From NCBI GenBank assembly GCA_963978545.1, contig OZ021733.1:32593424-32657423 (forward strand): a stretch of 64,000 bases of DNA. Reading direction: 5' to 3'. Each line of letters starts with the position of its first letter. The stretch's first letter is position 1. The translations under genes were made by a program, and so were the position numbers. Below are positions 49,666-62,179 of the stretch, in pieces. Origin of the DNA: Linyphia triangularis (lineage: Eukaryota; Arthropoda; Arachnida; Araneae; Linyphiidae). Below the pieces are notes generated by a model that was given only the letters and a program-made list of their open reading frames with translations, had not been told where the DNA came from and searched no databases.

Positions 49666-50800
49666 TTTGAATTTTCTTCAATAAAATTTTTAAAAATTGA
49701 ATTTAATTTTTTTTAGTATTTTTCCTGTTAATTGTATACTATTTTCAACCTGTAAACAAATTTTTAATAATTGAGGACTAGAACTGGAAAACGACCTAAG
49801 TACCAAAAAAACAAAAAAAAAAAAACGAAAATCCTTTTCTTACGGAAAAATGTCTTAAAGACCAAGCTTAACAAAGTGGAGAAACCCCAAGTGCGAACTT
49901 CAGTAATAATAGTTCAAATTCAGTATGGTACTTAGTCATAGCCTTAAGTACCAGAAGCGAGTGTTTTCCATTTTTCAGCTCTCTTGATTTTTTGATTTTT
50001 TTTGGACTTGGGTCGTTTTCCATTTTTTTCCCTCAATTAATATCTATCATTTTGAATATAAAGTGTCACAGGAACTAAACATAATCAATAATTTACAACA
50101 TGACAGTTGCTTGCAAACTATGGTGCTTAGAATCTTCAAATCAGTATTTTTAGGAGATGACAGTATTTTTTTTTTTTTTTGTTAACGTGGAACCCATATA
50201 TCTCAAGAACAATTTGTCATAAATGTGAGAAATCTTCAGTAGGTATTTTTAGTTGATTTTATTGTATTTGGCGGTATGATCTATTCATAGAAGTATGTAT
50301 TTAAAAATATTCTAAAAGTGCTCTGATATTTTATCCACCCTATTCTATTAAGATTTTTTTTAATTTTAATTATAATCACAAAAAAATTACGAAGATAGTT
50401 TACTTGAAGTATGATTGCAGGTAATTCAACATTAAAATATTTTAAATGTGTTAGAATTTGCGGCTACAGTTTTAAATTCTTTTGAATCAAATAAAAAATT
50501 AAAAGATTCAAAATTTTACAATTTTATTTTAAACTCAATTATTAAACACTCATTTTACATAGGTATTGAGCTTACGCTTTACAAAATACATTTAAAAAAA
50601 AATATTCAGAAAGATACCTCAAAAAAGCATCCGTTTTCGAATTTTAATTACCGTACCTCCTTAAAATAGTTTCTAATATATTAAAATTCAATAACAAGTA
50701 AGCGAATTAAATAACTAGTAAAAAAAATGCTTGGTTATTTTTAGTATTAAAAAACACTAAAAATGGATGCAAGGGTCATCTGTACTATGTGCAAGGGTCA

Positions 50801-50832
50801 CTATTCTTCTGGTAGGTCTACCAGAAGAATAG
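50801..50832. repeat. Perfect 15-bp inverted repeat with 2-nt loop
   Basis: CTATTCTTCTGGTAG, GT, then the exact reverse complement. It is preceded by two GCAAGGGTCA copies (50769 and 50791). No T-run or other terminator context. Confidence 0.95.
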
Positions 50833-51240
50833 TTCTCGACAGATAGTCTAGACGGTGGTGGTACGAATTATAGAAATAAGACACGTTGACTGAGAATGAG
50901 GGTGATGCATGCAGGAAATTGACATCCAAAAAGGTTACAATAAAACGCGAATGTAAATGTCTTTCTCCTGGCATCCTCCATGGTAAATGGGGCTAGTCTT
51001 GTTTTCTCAACAAGAGACAAAGCTATACAAAATGGCGAGAGCTATTCGTGAAGTAGACAAACAGTAGTTACTTGTCTTCCGATAGTTCTTTCCATTTGAA
51101 ATGTAGTGCGCTATACATCAATGACACTGATAAAAATGAAGGCAGTAATAATAGTGACTCAATTTTTAAAACTTAATAGCTACTTGGCAACTTTGTGAAT
51201 ATTCCTCTACCTATTAAGACATACGGCGTGTGTTTCACTG

Positions 51241-51283
51241 TGATCCTTGTAGCGCAGTGGATAACGCGTTGGACTTCTAATCC
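51241..51283 (+). pseudogene. 5' half of tRNA-Arg (UCU), truncated
   Basis: TAGCGCAGTGGATAAC matches a D arm and internal A box, and GCGTTGGACTTCTAATCC matches the anticodon arm with anticodon TCT. The match ends after the anticodon-stem TCC. Downstream sequence has no T arm (no GTTCGA) and cannot pair with the acceptor start. It could be a tRNA pseudogene or the head of a tRNA-derived element. Confidence 0.85.
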
Positions 51284-51934
51284 CGGAAGGGATGTTGTAA
51301 AACGTATGGTTTCTTGTTACGTATTTTAAACACATTTTACGAATAACCTTTGTTTTGAATCAATTTTAAGTCTTCGAATGTAGCTCAACACGGCGAATCC
51401 GACGTTATTCATAAATAATTTGTTTTAATATTTTAGCTTGTGCGGTGATTGTATATACCATATAAATATTAGCAGATTTAAGTAAATGTTATTTCTAACA
51501 CGCATTTAATTAGTGTATATGTTGATTATAATTAAAGTTGAAATTTCAAAAAGCTTTTTAAAAAAGATCCACTGGTTAGAATGAATTGAAATTGGACCTG
51601 AATATACGTGATAAAAGAGATATGTTACGGCATAACTAAAACTATTTCAAAATACTTTTTATTATGCCATACCGTTTTTCTTTTCTTCACGTATATTAAG
51701 GAAGATTTTGGTCCTTCTGAGAATTTGTTTTTTTTTACAATTTTTAAAAGTTGAACTTTAATTTTAATCACCTTGTACTTGAGAGCTTAAAGTACTGAAA
51801 CTCCACTTCTAATAAGTGCCGCAAAAAATTTTAGCCTATTCACAAAATATTTATCACTATTTTTATTAAATCATACTTACCCCCCCCCCCCCAATTTCTA
51901 ATGCTAAAAATTGTGTTTCATTGTATTTCAGGGA

Positions 51935-52070
51935 TCCCCATTAAAAAGTCTGGGTTCTCTGCGGTGAAGCAATTACTTGATGCAAGCGCTGGTATCTAAT
52001 GATTGGTTAACTCAACTGGTATGTCGACTGGTAACATGTAAATCAGCCTTTATTTTTCTTAAGAAAAGTA
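51935..52070. mobile_element. Dispersed repeat copy 2 (partial), next to a 13-nt poly-C
   Basis: GTGAAGCAATTAC, GCAAGCGCTGGTATCTAATG, GTCGACTGGTAAC and AAATCAGCCT align in order with the right part of the 29977-30340 repeat. A run of 13 C residues lies at 51880-51892. Confidence 0.6.
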
Positions 52071-54179
52071 TTTTCAGTACAGACAACAAATGGGTAAAAA
52101 AAAGGTACTAGCAATTACAATAGTTGTTTGAAAATAACTGTTGTTAGACTTTTTTGCTTGCAATTTTTTTTTCACTCGGAGCAGTTCCTCTTAAAAAGTT
52201 TTCCAGGAAGGTAACACGGAATTAAAATGCTTTTTACATAAAATCGTTGGCTGACAAAGTTAGAAAATTCGAGGAAGCATATGAACGTCATACATGAGAA
52301 TCTCAGATGAAAGATCTGGTCCATTAAATAACATTTTTACTTTTTATTCAACTATCTTGTGAGTTCTTTGACCTTCATTCTAAATTGTTTAAATATTAAT
52401 AATAATTTTATTTAGTAATTTAATATTCAATAACAATTTTAGAATTTTGCATCTAAATACATATTTGAATTTATTTAGTTATTGCACTTCTTTTCCGGCT
52501 TGAAATTTTTTAATTTCGTGAATTTGGGATTTATTCTAAGGTTACTATGGTTATATATCTGACTATAGTTACAAATAAATAGCAATGTAATTGTTTTTTC
52601 ATTCAATTGCAATAATTATAAACTACTGTGAAATAAAAAATGAATTACATCTCCGCATGGCAATTATCTCGGAATTCACACACAAGAAAATTATCTACGT
52701 TTTAAACTTTTTTAAAAATAAATTGTTAACCTTTGGAGATACTCCAATGACATTTTCGAAAATAACAATTACTCTACCATTTTGGATCTAAAAGATACAA
52801 CTATGTCCCTTTAGTTGTAGCACTTTTTGCTGCTAACAAAAATATTATTTTGTGAGTATGAGGTTCGCTAGGAATGTTATTATATTATACATATGTAATA
52901 AATGAGTTTCAAATAAACAAAAATGTGTAATTGCTTTTATATTTGTTTTTGATAATTACAAAATCGAATATAAAAAACTTAATAAGTACATGCATTTTTA
53001 AAAAAATTTAATGACATGTTTTTTTTTTTTTTACTTGGGATAAATATCCGTATGGCATACTTAATTACAAAGTAAAATTCGTAGGGAATATAATTTACAA
53101 TTATCTTACAGTTCACCTTTTTAAATTTTATCCCCAAATATAAGGTTGTTTTATGTAAAAATAAAACAAACTAATTGGCTGTATAATTTTATAACCTATT
53201 TTTGTTAATATTTGTGCAGAGAAAAATCATTAGGCCTTAGCGTAACTTTTCTCTGTATTTTAATCTCGTTAAAAAAAATATTCCAAAATAATTGTCTAAT
53301 ACAACATGAATTATAAAACACTATTGAACTATTTAATTACGTTTTTTGAAACGAACAATGTCTAAAAAACAGCTCACTGTTTATTAGATTTGACATGCAT
53401 GATAAAATAGTTTTGGAAAAAAAAAATAAACACATGGAAGGGCTGTCAACCTCACTTATGTTTCAAATGCACACGTATGCGAATCAGAAGCAATATTTGC
53501 GGGGTTAATCAATGATATTTACTTTTCGTCATTATTTATATACATTTATTGTAGATCAGTGATGTTACGACAGCTATGTGTTCAAAATAAATTAATTTGA
53601 AGATAAATCGGGGTTGGTTTATTATTCTCTAAACATTGCGTGATTTCCTCCTTATTTAACAAATCAGGATTTGTTAAACTACTATTTTGTATTTAACTAA
53701 ATTAAAAAAATATACATGTTCCAATAATTATTCACTCATGAGTCAATTTTCAAAACGAGATTTGCGATAAAGTTTTTAACGAAATCTTAATTTGTGTTAC
53801 GAGTATATATGCATACATTTAAGTAAATGTAATATAATGAAATATTTTTATATGGTGTTACATTTCATACATAACTTTCTAAAATATTCCTAAAAATCAA
53901 GTTATTAAGAAATATTCGGTTGTAACAGGAAATATAATAATAATACGATTAAAAGCATGTTTGGATTATAGTTTAAATAGGATATACATGCGGAAATTTA
54001 ATGGTAATTTTTAAACACATTAATAACCATTAATAGAGCATTCCACGAAGTGGTTACAAAAGTGGTTATATGAAATGGTTATAAAAATATAAAACGCAAT
54101 TTTTTCTGTTTTCAAATTATTTTTAATCCTTTTAATGGGAATAACATTGGCTCAAATATGAGTATTGAGTAGAATATTT

Positions 54180-54212
<33 letters not shown>

Positions 54213-56312
54213 AGTTTGTTAAAAATGGTTACCATTTTGGTATATAAGATACTTGTGTTATCACTTAAAATTGCTGATTATTAAAAAAAATAAAAGTTTC
54301 AAGTTTCTTTTCTTAAGGTAAGTTTACAAACGAAATTTGCTTTAACTCCTCAAGTGGTTTTTTTTTTGCTGCATTTATAAATGAAATCTTAAAATTGCCA
54401 TATTACAACATCCAATTATCGTGACTTATATACAACTGTGCAACAGTGAAAGATCACATTTTCATTATAATAAAAAAGGTGAATTAATATTTATTCAAAT
54501 ATGAATTTTAATGAATAATAGGATAACTAATTTTCATTAATGATTTCTTTTCAAAGTAAAACATTAATATTAAATATGTTTGGAAAAAAAATTAATCCCT
54601 TCATAACATTTAATGTATACTAGTTATTTGTGAAGAAGAATCAAGACACTTTATTACTTAATAAAATTAATCTGATATTTTATTTACTTAGAATTTATTT
54701 ATTTAAACATAAAAAAGTAAATCCACGCTAAATTAGTTAAATCACAAGTTTTTAAAAAATAATACTAAACCTTATGGCACGTTTTACAAATAAATATATT
54801 TCCCCACGAAAACACATGCAAATTACGTTTACTTTTAACTCCTTTGTCACCACGTTTGCTTTCTTTGAACGCCACCTTTATATAAGGTGAAAGTGCTATT
54901 AATCAAAAAACACTAACTGAGCTAAGCTGCCATTTCAATTCATATCACAAACGAAGGCCATCTTCGTTAAAATTATGTTCTTGTTTTCCTTTTGTCTCAA
55001 TTTCTTTTAGATCACTTGGATCATTGCAAAGGTTTCTTGCCTGGAGCAAGATTGCACTTTTCTGCAAAAAGAAAAAAAAAAAAAAAAAAAAAACTCAAAA
55101 CAAGGAGAGGAAAATACTTGATTTGATTTAGTCAACTATGTGCTTAAGCTTTATTGCGGGGAAATCCTGATTTCACGTACTTTCCTTGAAACCTACTAGT
55201 AAAAAAAAATATTTATAAACATAAACAACAAAAACTAATGACATCAAGCTTTGTTTTTCAGATCTCTGAGACTTCAATTCGTACAACGACATGCCAGTAA
55301 TTATTCCCATGTTTATAGATATTGGATTTGTTAATGCAACCTTCTCAGAGAACTATTATATTGTGCTGTCAAATTCTAGGAATACTCCTTGAATAATTTT
55401 TTTAAACAAATTTTCATTAGTGAATCTGATGATTGCGCTTTCTTTCTAAAGCATCTTCGATTAAGTTTGTGATTTGAAATGACAAGGGGGCACAAGATTA
55501 AGTTGTGAGATAAAAGTTTTTGTAACTGAAAAAATATTTTTGTTAGGAAACGAATGTGTTTTATACAATGTTGTTTTGTTTAGAGAAAGTAATGTTTGTT
55601 CGAGAAAAGAAGTATTGTGTTATATTAATGCTTTTAATTGCATTTTAGACTTAGGTTTTTGTGCCACTGTATATCGAAATAATAATGCAGTTCTTTCAAC
55701 GAAAAGAAAAAAAAATCTAGTAATTTAAGAAGCTTTGAATATTTTAACATTTACTCGCTAGTTTTTATTTAATAGCTATATTTTCAAAAATTGGAATTCT
55801 AAACTTAACAAAGGGATTATATTTAAAAAATTAGTATTTTTTCTGCGATAATATTTTAGATACTTAACACTAATTATGAGTAAAACTTAATTTGATTTGT
55901 TTTGTCTGGATCCAAGTAATAACTTTTTATGATATAGAAACTAATTCTTTATGATATTATAACTGAAAATACTTATGTTGTAGGCACTAATTACACATGC
56001 CTGCAACCAAAACAGTGTTTAAAAACCATTAGCAGATACTGATAGATTTTTAGACGCTGATTTCAGGGAAAATAGTGAAAAAATTCCATGACGTATCTTT
56101 TTTTTCAAAAAATTTAAAATTTAAAAAAAAAATTTCATACATTGAAAATTTTGTTTTTTGTAGTAACCAATCAACTGTGTTAATTAAGGAAGGGGATAAA
56201 CATACAATGTCATAAGTCATCCTCATTGGAGAAAATTGGAAATTTTTCTGTCTCTGTTTGAAAGAACAGAAGAAAGAAACTGAAAAAAGAAACAATTTTC
56301 AAGTGAAATAAT

Positions 56313-57406
56313 GTGTCTAAATCCGAGAATCTGTCTGCGGAACTCTTAGGCTCTAGCCTAAATCAAAAGAATTTATTGGTTCCTTATACCTCTTTCTCAT
56401 GGTTCAGAAAGAGAGAAGCAGATTTCGATTCATACTTTTCTCAAGATAGTGGCTTGGTTTATTATAGCAATGTCACTGGATTGATGGAGAATTTCAATAT
56501 ACAGTATGACGTGAAGGCTTTTTATTGACTTCTCAAAAGGAAGCATCAAAGCAGTGCTTGTGTATAATGGCAGCAAGTATTCTTCAGTGCCATTAAGGCA
56601 TTCTGTGTACCTGAAAGAATCTTGCGAAAATTTAGCTTTGATCCTCACCCATTTGAAATATAAAGAACATGGATGGATGATATACGGTGATCTAACAGTT
56701 CTTTCCGTGATTTTTGGACAATAAGAAGGATACACCAAGTACCTTTGCTTCTTGTGGGAATATTACAGTAGGGATAAAAATAATCATTGCATCAAAAAGG
56801 AGTGGTTGCAAAGGGAAGCATTAAACCTGGAAACAAAAATGAAAGGTACACCTGGAAACAAAGGAAAGTTCGGTTTATCCCAGAAAAGTCCTGTTGCATC
56901 CACTTTACACTTTGATGAAATAATCTGTTAAAGTTCTATCAAAAGATGAGTACTTTAAATACATAAGCAACAAGTTTCCAGGGCTGTCAGAAGAAAATAT
57001 AAAGGAAGGCTTTTTCGTTGGTCCAGATATTTGGAAACATTTCAAAGACGAAGTGTTTGAAAATAAAATACTTTCGAGTGAAAAAGAGGCATGGAGAGCT
57101 TCAAAGGGAGTCATCGCAAAATTCTTCTGAAGCTTTGAGGACCCCAACTATAAATCTATCATGGAAAACATGTTAATGAAATTCAAAGACTTGGGTTGTT
57201 CAATGAGTTTGAAAGAGCATTTTTTAAATTCGCATATGGATTACTTTTCCCAAAATCTTGGTGCAATTAGTGAAGAACTGAGTGAAAGATTTCACCAAGA
57301 TATGAAGGAGGTGAAGCATAGATACCAAGGTAGGTGGAACGGCACCAGACTAAGTGCCAAAATGAGCTTTAAGGGGAAAATTATAAGAAAGCATAAGGAT
57401 CTATGA
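56313..57406 (+). pseudogene. Decayed member of a multicopy arthropod gene family of unknown function
   Basis: About 360 residues can be followed on the plus strand through several frames. In order they read: an N-terminal part ending GLVYYSNVTGLMENFNIQYD; FSKGSIKAVLVYNGSKYSSV; EGYTKYLCFLWEYYSRDKNN; KEGFFVGPDIWKHFKDEVF; and LGAISEELSERFHQDMKEV followed by KHRYQGRW. This order resembles an uncharacterised family that is highly repeated in spider and some other arthropod genomes and behaves like a mobile-element-derived gene. The copy has a frameshift near 56528, an in-frame TAA at 56724-56726, another frame change near 56925, and a TGA at 57128-57130, so it is not functional. No terminal repeats were found around it. 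Family assignment is from memory of the motif pattern. Confidence 0.75.
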
Positions 57407-58137
57407 ATCCAGGAAGTATTAAACAATGGTAACCATTAACTGTTCTAATTAATATAATTTTTAATTAATATACATTTATCAAATCATTTCCAATTGTTTG
57501 ATGAGTAAATTAATATGTAAATAAAACCCTTGAAAATATTTTTAAAATATCTTCTTTTCACCAGAATATGTATAGTAGGCTTTCTTGTCCATATATTCAA
57601 GCCCATTTTGTAAAAAAATCCTTACGTGATAGAGAATAATGAATGTCATATTTGAAATCAGAGTACCAAATAATATAAGATTCAGACATTACATTGCAAA
57701 CACTTTTCTATGACTCAAATTTTGCAGGCCTGTGTTTTTTATGATATAGGAACTAAATCAGTATAAATTAATGTAATATTATTAAATATTTTCCCTTTAA
57801 TTGTGTAAATAATGTTAAAATGACTTTGGTTTGTGATAATTACTCCCACTAAAAATTCGTTTCTACACTAACTTCAAACGTTACATCAGCATCAGATACT
57901 ATGCATTTATGATTTCGTGACAGTATTTAATGATTAAAATACCTTCCCTTTTAAAATTGACGATATATGATAACAAAACTATACTATTTATGGATTTTTC
58001 ATAAACAAAAACGTGGCAAAGTTGACTAGCTTTGGCGAGAAAATAAACCAATGAATACCTCAGTTAAAATTCATTATATATATTTGAAGCCAAGATATGC
58101 TTTTAGAGAGTGACTATAGACTATTCGTTTAAACTTT

Positions 58138-58317
58138 TTCCATCTGTTGGCTGTGTGGTTAGGGCTCTAGTCTCACCCCAAAGGTGTGTGATTCCAATTT
58201 TGGGTTAGGCTTGGATGTTCGTTGTAGCTCGGAATCCATGTTAAGCTGTAGGTCCCGACCTGATTAGACGTTATTGTCTACAAAAATAAGTCGTTGTGCG
58301 TACAACCCAATTAATCA
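58138..58317 (+). mobile_element. tRNA-derived SINE (family 2)
   Basis: TTGGCTGTGTGGTTAGGG resembles a tRNA A box, and GTGTGATTCCAAT a decayed B box at the expected spacing. A GGCTTGGATGTTCGTTGTAG body and CCCGACCTGATTAGACG tail follow. Flanks GTTTAAACTTT (58127-58137) and GTTCAAACTTT (58318-58328) are an 11-bp target duplication with one mismatch. It is unrelated in body to family 1. Confidence 0.8.
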
Positions 58318-59199
58318 GTTCAAACTTTAATGAACTCTTGCTTTAGATTTATGTAAACATACAAATTTCATATATGAATCTCAAAATGACTTTTGGTCCC
58401 GATTTCTGTTAGTGACGGCTGAATTTTAGTTTGTGAACTCGTCTTGATGCGACCTTTCATATGATATATTGCATGTGTCTATAGAATATATAGTTTTGTC
58501 TGAAAACGTTGACATGAAGTGTATTTACAGATGGACAGACAGAGTCTTTACGTTAGCTTCTCATTAAATTAGAATTGAGTTGAAGCTAAAATAAATTTTA
58601 CAATTACCATTCTTTTTGTGCCTGGTGTAAAACCTCTAACTTATTTATTCATTTATAACGTACTCATGTGAAAATTATGGTTAAATTTTGCCATCAAATG
58701 ACCCTCGTCACAAGACATTAATTTTAATACAACCATAGTTGAAGCTTTTCATAAACAACAACTAAAATCTATATTTTACTTCTTGGTTTAGTCATAAAAT
58801 TTTGTTTATTGCTTTGGCATCCTTTCAAAACACATTGAGTAACCTATACCTAACCAATGCCGAGCATTATGCAAAAAGAAACAAAAATAAGTAGAGAGAT
58901 AAGCAAAATATACATAAAATACTTAACTACATTAGCAGAATTTCATTCAATAAAAAGTCACCAACTTAAAAAGGCAGTATTTCTTCTGTTATTGGCCCAG
59001 GGCTGTTTTAGCAAGATACAATGAAAACGTCCACAAACATTGTAGACATTACAGAAGATCATGACCACTGATTGCGCTGAATAAATTTGAAATAAGGTAA
59101 CAACAAATCTCATTTAGCAAATAAATAAATAAAATTGCACATATCAGCCCACGCTGACTCTTAAAGTATATATCACGTCAATTTTTATTACCGTAAATA

Positions 59200-59620
59200 A
59201 ATTACAATACTCTTCTCAAAGAAACTCAGCTACGGTGAATGCCAATTGGGCAAAATTTGCAGAGCAAAGGCCAAAATCTTGCGTGAATCACAGTTCGTTA
59301 AGAAGCCATCGAGAATAATTTTTATTACTCCTGTTTAACGTCTACAACAATTCTCTATCTTTCGTCATGGTAAGGATTCTTTTTACGGCAATTACGGAAA
59401 CGACTTTACATTGTAACGGTAAAACAAATCTTACTGTTTCTAGGTTTGGGTTTGAAGTACGTGAGTACTATCTCGTAAATAAATACAGAGCAACACGTTA
59501 TGTGGCACTTGCACGCAAGGTAAGACTTTAAGTCGGAAAGCAATTAAAATTTCGGGGGAATTTATGTGACGTTTGTAATTACGTGCAGCTGTCGACACTG
59601 GTCACTATAAATATATGTCT
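59200..59620. promoter_or_regulatory. Candidate intronic enhancer, dense TAAT and E-box words
   Basis: Non-repetitive, less AT-rich than its surroundings. It contains GGCAATTACGG, GTAATTACG, TTTATTAC, AACACGTTATG, ACGTGCAGCTGTCG and GCAATTAAAAT. The sequence resembles clustered homeodomain and bHLH sites. Function is inferred only. Confidence 0.35.
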
Positions 59621-60004
59621 CTTGTACATGAATGTTAAAGAGACATTGTAAATAAGTGTGTAAATTTATTAAGATTCAATATTGTTGTCACTGGAGGACT
59701 TAGTTAATTTAGTACTTTTTATGGACTTCTGTGAAAGTAAGAAATAGGAGTATCTAGACAATAGATAATTGGAAGGTCCTTTTATTGGAATGTAGTTTCT
59801 TTCTGCTGGATTAGAGAGATTTCTTGCATTTTATATTTTATGATGTGACAAAATACGAATACACAAACCATACGCAATCGGCAGATAATTTTGATTCCGA
59901 TAGACTTCTTTTCCATTAGAATAGCGCTGAGTTTCTACATTTTGAATTTTATTTTTTGAAAATATAGTATACAAATATTAAGCAAATATCATATACGTTT
60001 TATA

Positions 60005-60064
60005 GTAATATATAAGATATTTGATAGTGGTATATAAGCATTTGATAGTGATATATAAGGCATT
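60005..60064. repeat. 21-bp tandem repeat, about 3 copies
   Basis: Units begin GTAATATATAAG, GTGGTATATAAG and GTGATATATAAG, the first two ending ATTTGATA. Confidence 0.85.
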
Positions 60065-60874
60065 CTCCCGAAAAGTTCACTTTGCTGTCCCAAGTCTACA
60101 AAATCCATAATAAACCATTTTGAAGACTAATTTTTTATATACCTTTAGTAGCTGTCAGTGGAGAAATGAAATGCTTTTAAATTGGTTTTTCCTCATTAAT
60201 TTTTCTGATAACTTCACAATAAATATTGAAATGACATTAACATCAGCTGTCTCTTTTCACATTTTTTTTTCTTTCAATGTCGATAGATAATGTATAATAT
60301 GTAAAGAATATATTGGAAATATTTTTTACTAAATATCGTACATTTCAATGAAAAATATGTAACCTTTACTGTAAAAAGTATTAAAAAAACATTACTGAGA
60401 GCTTGTCACTAGCATTTTGTGTCATTACCATCCAATGGTATTTACATCCTTTCTTGATTACTAAATGGCACTACTAATTTAAATAACATGCTTTGGGAGC
60501 AGCAACCCTTTTAGGGTTGTGATTGGAATAATAATATTGCTAAGAAATAGCTTCAGATATCTCAGTTAGGATTGCTGAAGCTGATGGTTGGTAAAATTAT
60601 GGTAAGTATTTTTATTGCTGTCATTATCATCTTTAATCTTATTTAATTTTATTAACTTCTATTTAGTTTTATTATGCTCTAGTTTCTTTAATAGATGAAC
60701 TTATGTTTTAAATTTGTAATTAAAAAAAAGTAGTTTTTCTTTTTTTCTTTATGATTTATAAAATATTGTGAAGTTCTATTCATGTTATTACCATCCCCAC
60801 ACCTACATTTTAATTTTTTAATTAAGTTACTTTCACATATGTTATTGATAGACTTTTAAATATTTGTTCTATCA

Positions 60875-61012
60875 ATATGTTGTGAAATTAATTTTATTTT
60901 GAGTATAAGTGTTATGCTAATATGTTGTGAAATTAATTTTATTTTGAGTATAAGTGTTAATGCTAATATTTTATGAAATTAATTTTATTTTGAGTATAAG
61001 TGTTGCGCTAAG
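60875..61012. repeat. 45-bp tandem repeat, 3 copies
   Basis: Units begin ATATGTTGTGAAATTAATTT at 60875 and 60920 and ATATTTTATGAAATTAATTT at 60966. Each ends GAGTATAAGTGTT plus a short variable tail. Copies are nearly identical. Confidence 0.95.
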
Positions 61013-61222
61013 CATAAATGCATAAATAAAAATTATGTTTCCCATTCTAGAAAAATAGTAACTATAGAAAACATTTATTTTATTAAAAAATAATAATTTA
61101 GTTTTAAGTTTTGAAATAATTGGTTAAATTCAGAAAGTAAAAATAATTTTACATTTTAATAAATATATATAATAAATCAATGTTGACTTAATAGTTTGCT
61201 TGAGATAAGTTTACTATATAAA

Positions 61223-61657
61223 ATTCCAACAAAAACCTCTCTGTAAAAAGGCTTTTTCATGCAATGATTATTTCCATGAAAAGTATTGAGATCTAAAGTA
61301 GAGCCAAGTTTAAAGTTGCTGTAAATTACGGACAGTGAAAATTAGTAAAAAATTTTGCTCAAAGTAAATATTCCCCAGGCATAGACCTAAATATGTAGCT
61401 GCAACAATATTTGTGGCACTTGGTCAATACGCATTCTGGTCCACTGACGCGGAATGGCTAAGTCACACAAGCATTTTGGTAGCTAGTTGTTTAGGTCTAT
61501 GAAGAGGAATTTTGACTTTGAGAAAAAAAATTTACTACTTTTCATTGTCTGTAATTTACAACAACTTTAAACTTGGCTCTACTTTAGAACTCAATACATT
61601 TCACGACCATAATCATTGCAAGAAAAAGCCTTTTTACAGAGATGTTTTTGTTGGGAT
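61223..61657. mobile_element. Foldback/MITE with about 170-bp inverted arms
   Basis: Arms 61223-61393 and 61488-61657 are imperfect inverted copies around 61440. Shared words on left and, inverted, on right include CAACAAAAAC, TGTAAAAAGGC, GTAGAGCCAAGTTTAAAGTT and TAGACCTAA. The central 95 bp is less AT-rich. Arms may extend weakly inward. Outer ends and target duplication could not be fixed. Confidence 0.85.
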
Positions 61658-62179
61658 TTCTCTTCTCTTTTTAATGTACTAATTTAAAATTTATAACTTA
61701 TTTGCACATCAATAACTAGTTTTAAAATGTTCAGTGTTCATAATTTTTAAACTTGCAAGAAAACTTCCTGAGACTGAAAGGGTTAAGCATACATGTTTTT
61801 TTTTTGCTACTTATTTATTGTACAGTTGGCCTTTGTTAAACTTTTTTGCTGGCGGCCAACTACGATAACTATATAATTAGCCGACTCCTTTAATTCTTTT
61901 AGTTACTATTTGGTTTTAAGGATGTTGTAAAAAACGTTCTCATCCAATTAGCAGAGAATTACACGAGATTTTTCTAAGATAGTTAAATTTACCGGATCGC
62001 AGTTCATGACGAACTTATGCATTCAATATGAATGATGATAACATAAAATTATTTTAAATAAATAGTTTATTCAGATATGCAAAAAAAGTTGGCAAAAGTG
62101 AAAAAAAGTAACAATTGGCAATCATTTCGTAGGCCATAAAATATCGCCAATGGTCAATTTTATAATGCCAAGTACACTT

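Noticed and set aside
54878..54894. TATATAAG-containing palindrome as a core promoter
   Set aside because: Such words are common in this AT-rich sequence, and no initiator, downstream exon or other support is present.
56430..57147. Minus-strand open frames of 80-102 codons
   Set aside because: Antisense shadows of the decayed multicopy gene on the plus strand.
59500..59526. Plus-strand exon ending at a GCAAG|GTAAGAC donor-like site
   Set aside because: No acceptor or coding frame upstream on that strand; grh is on the other strand.
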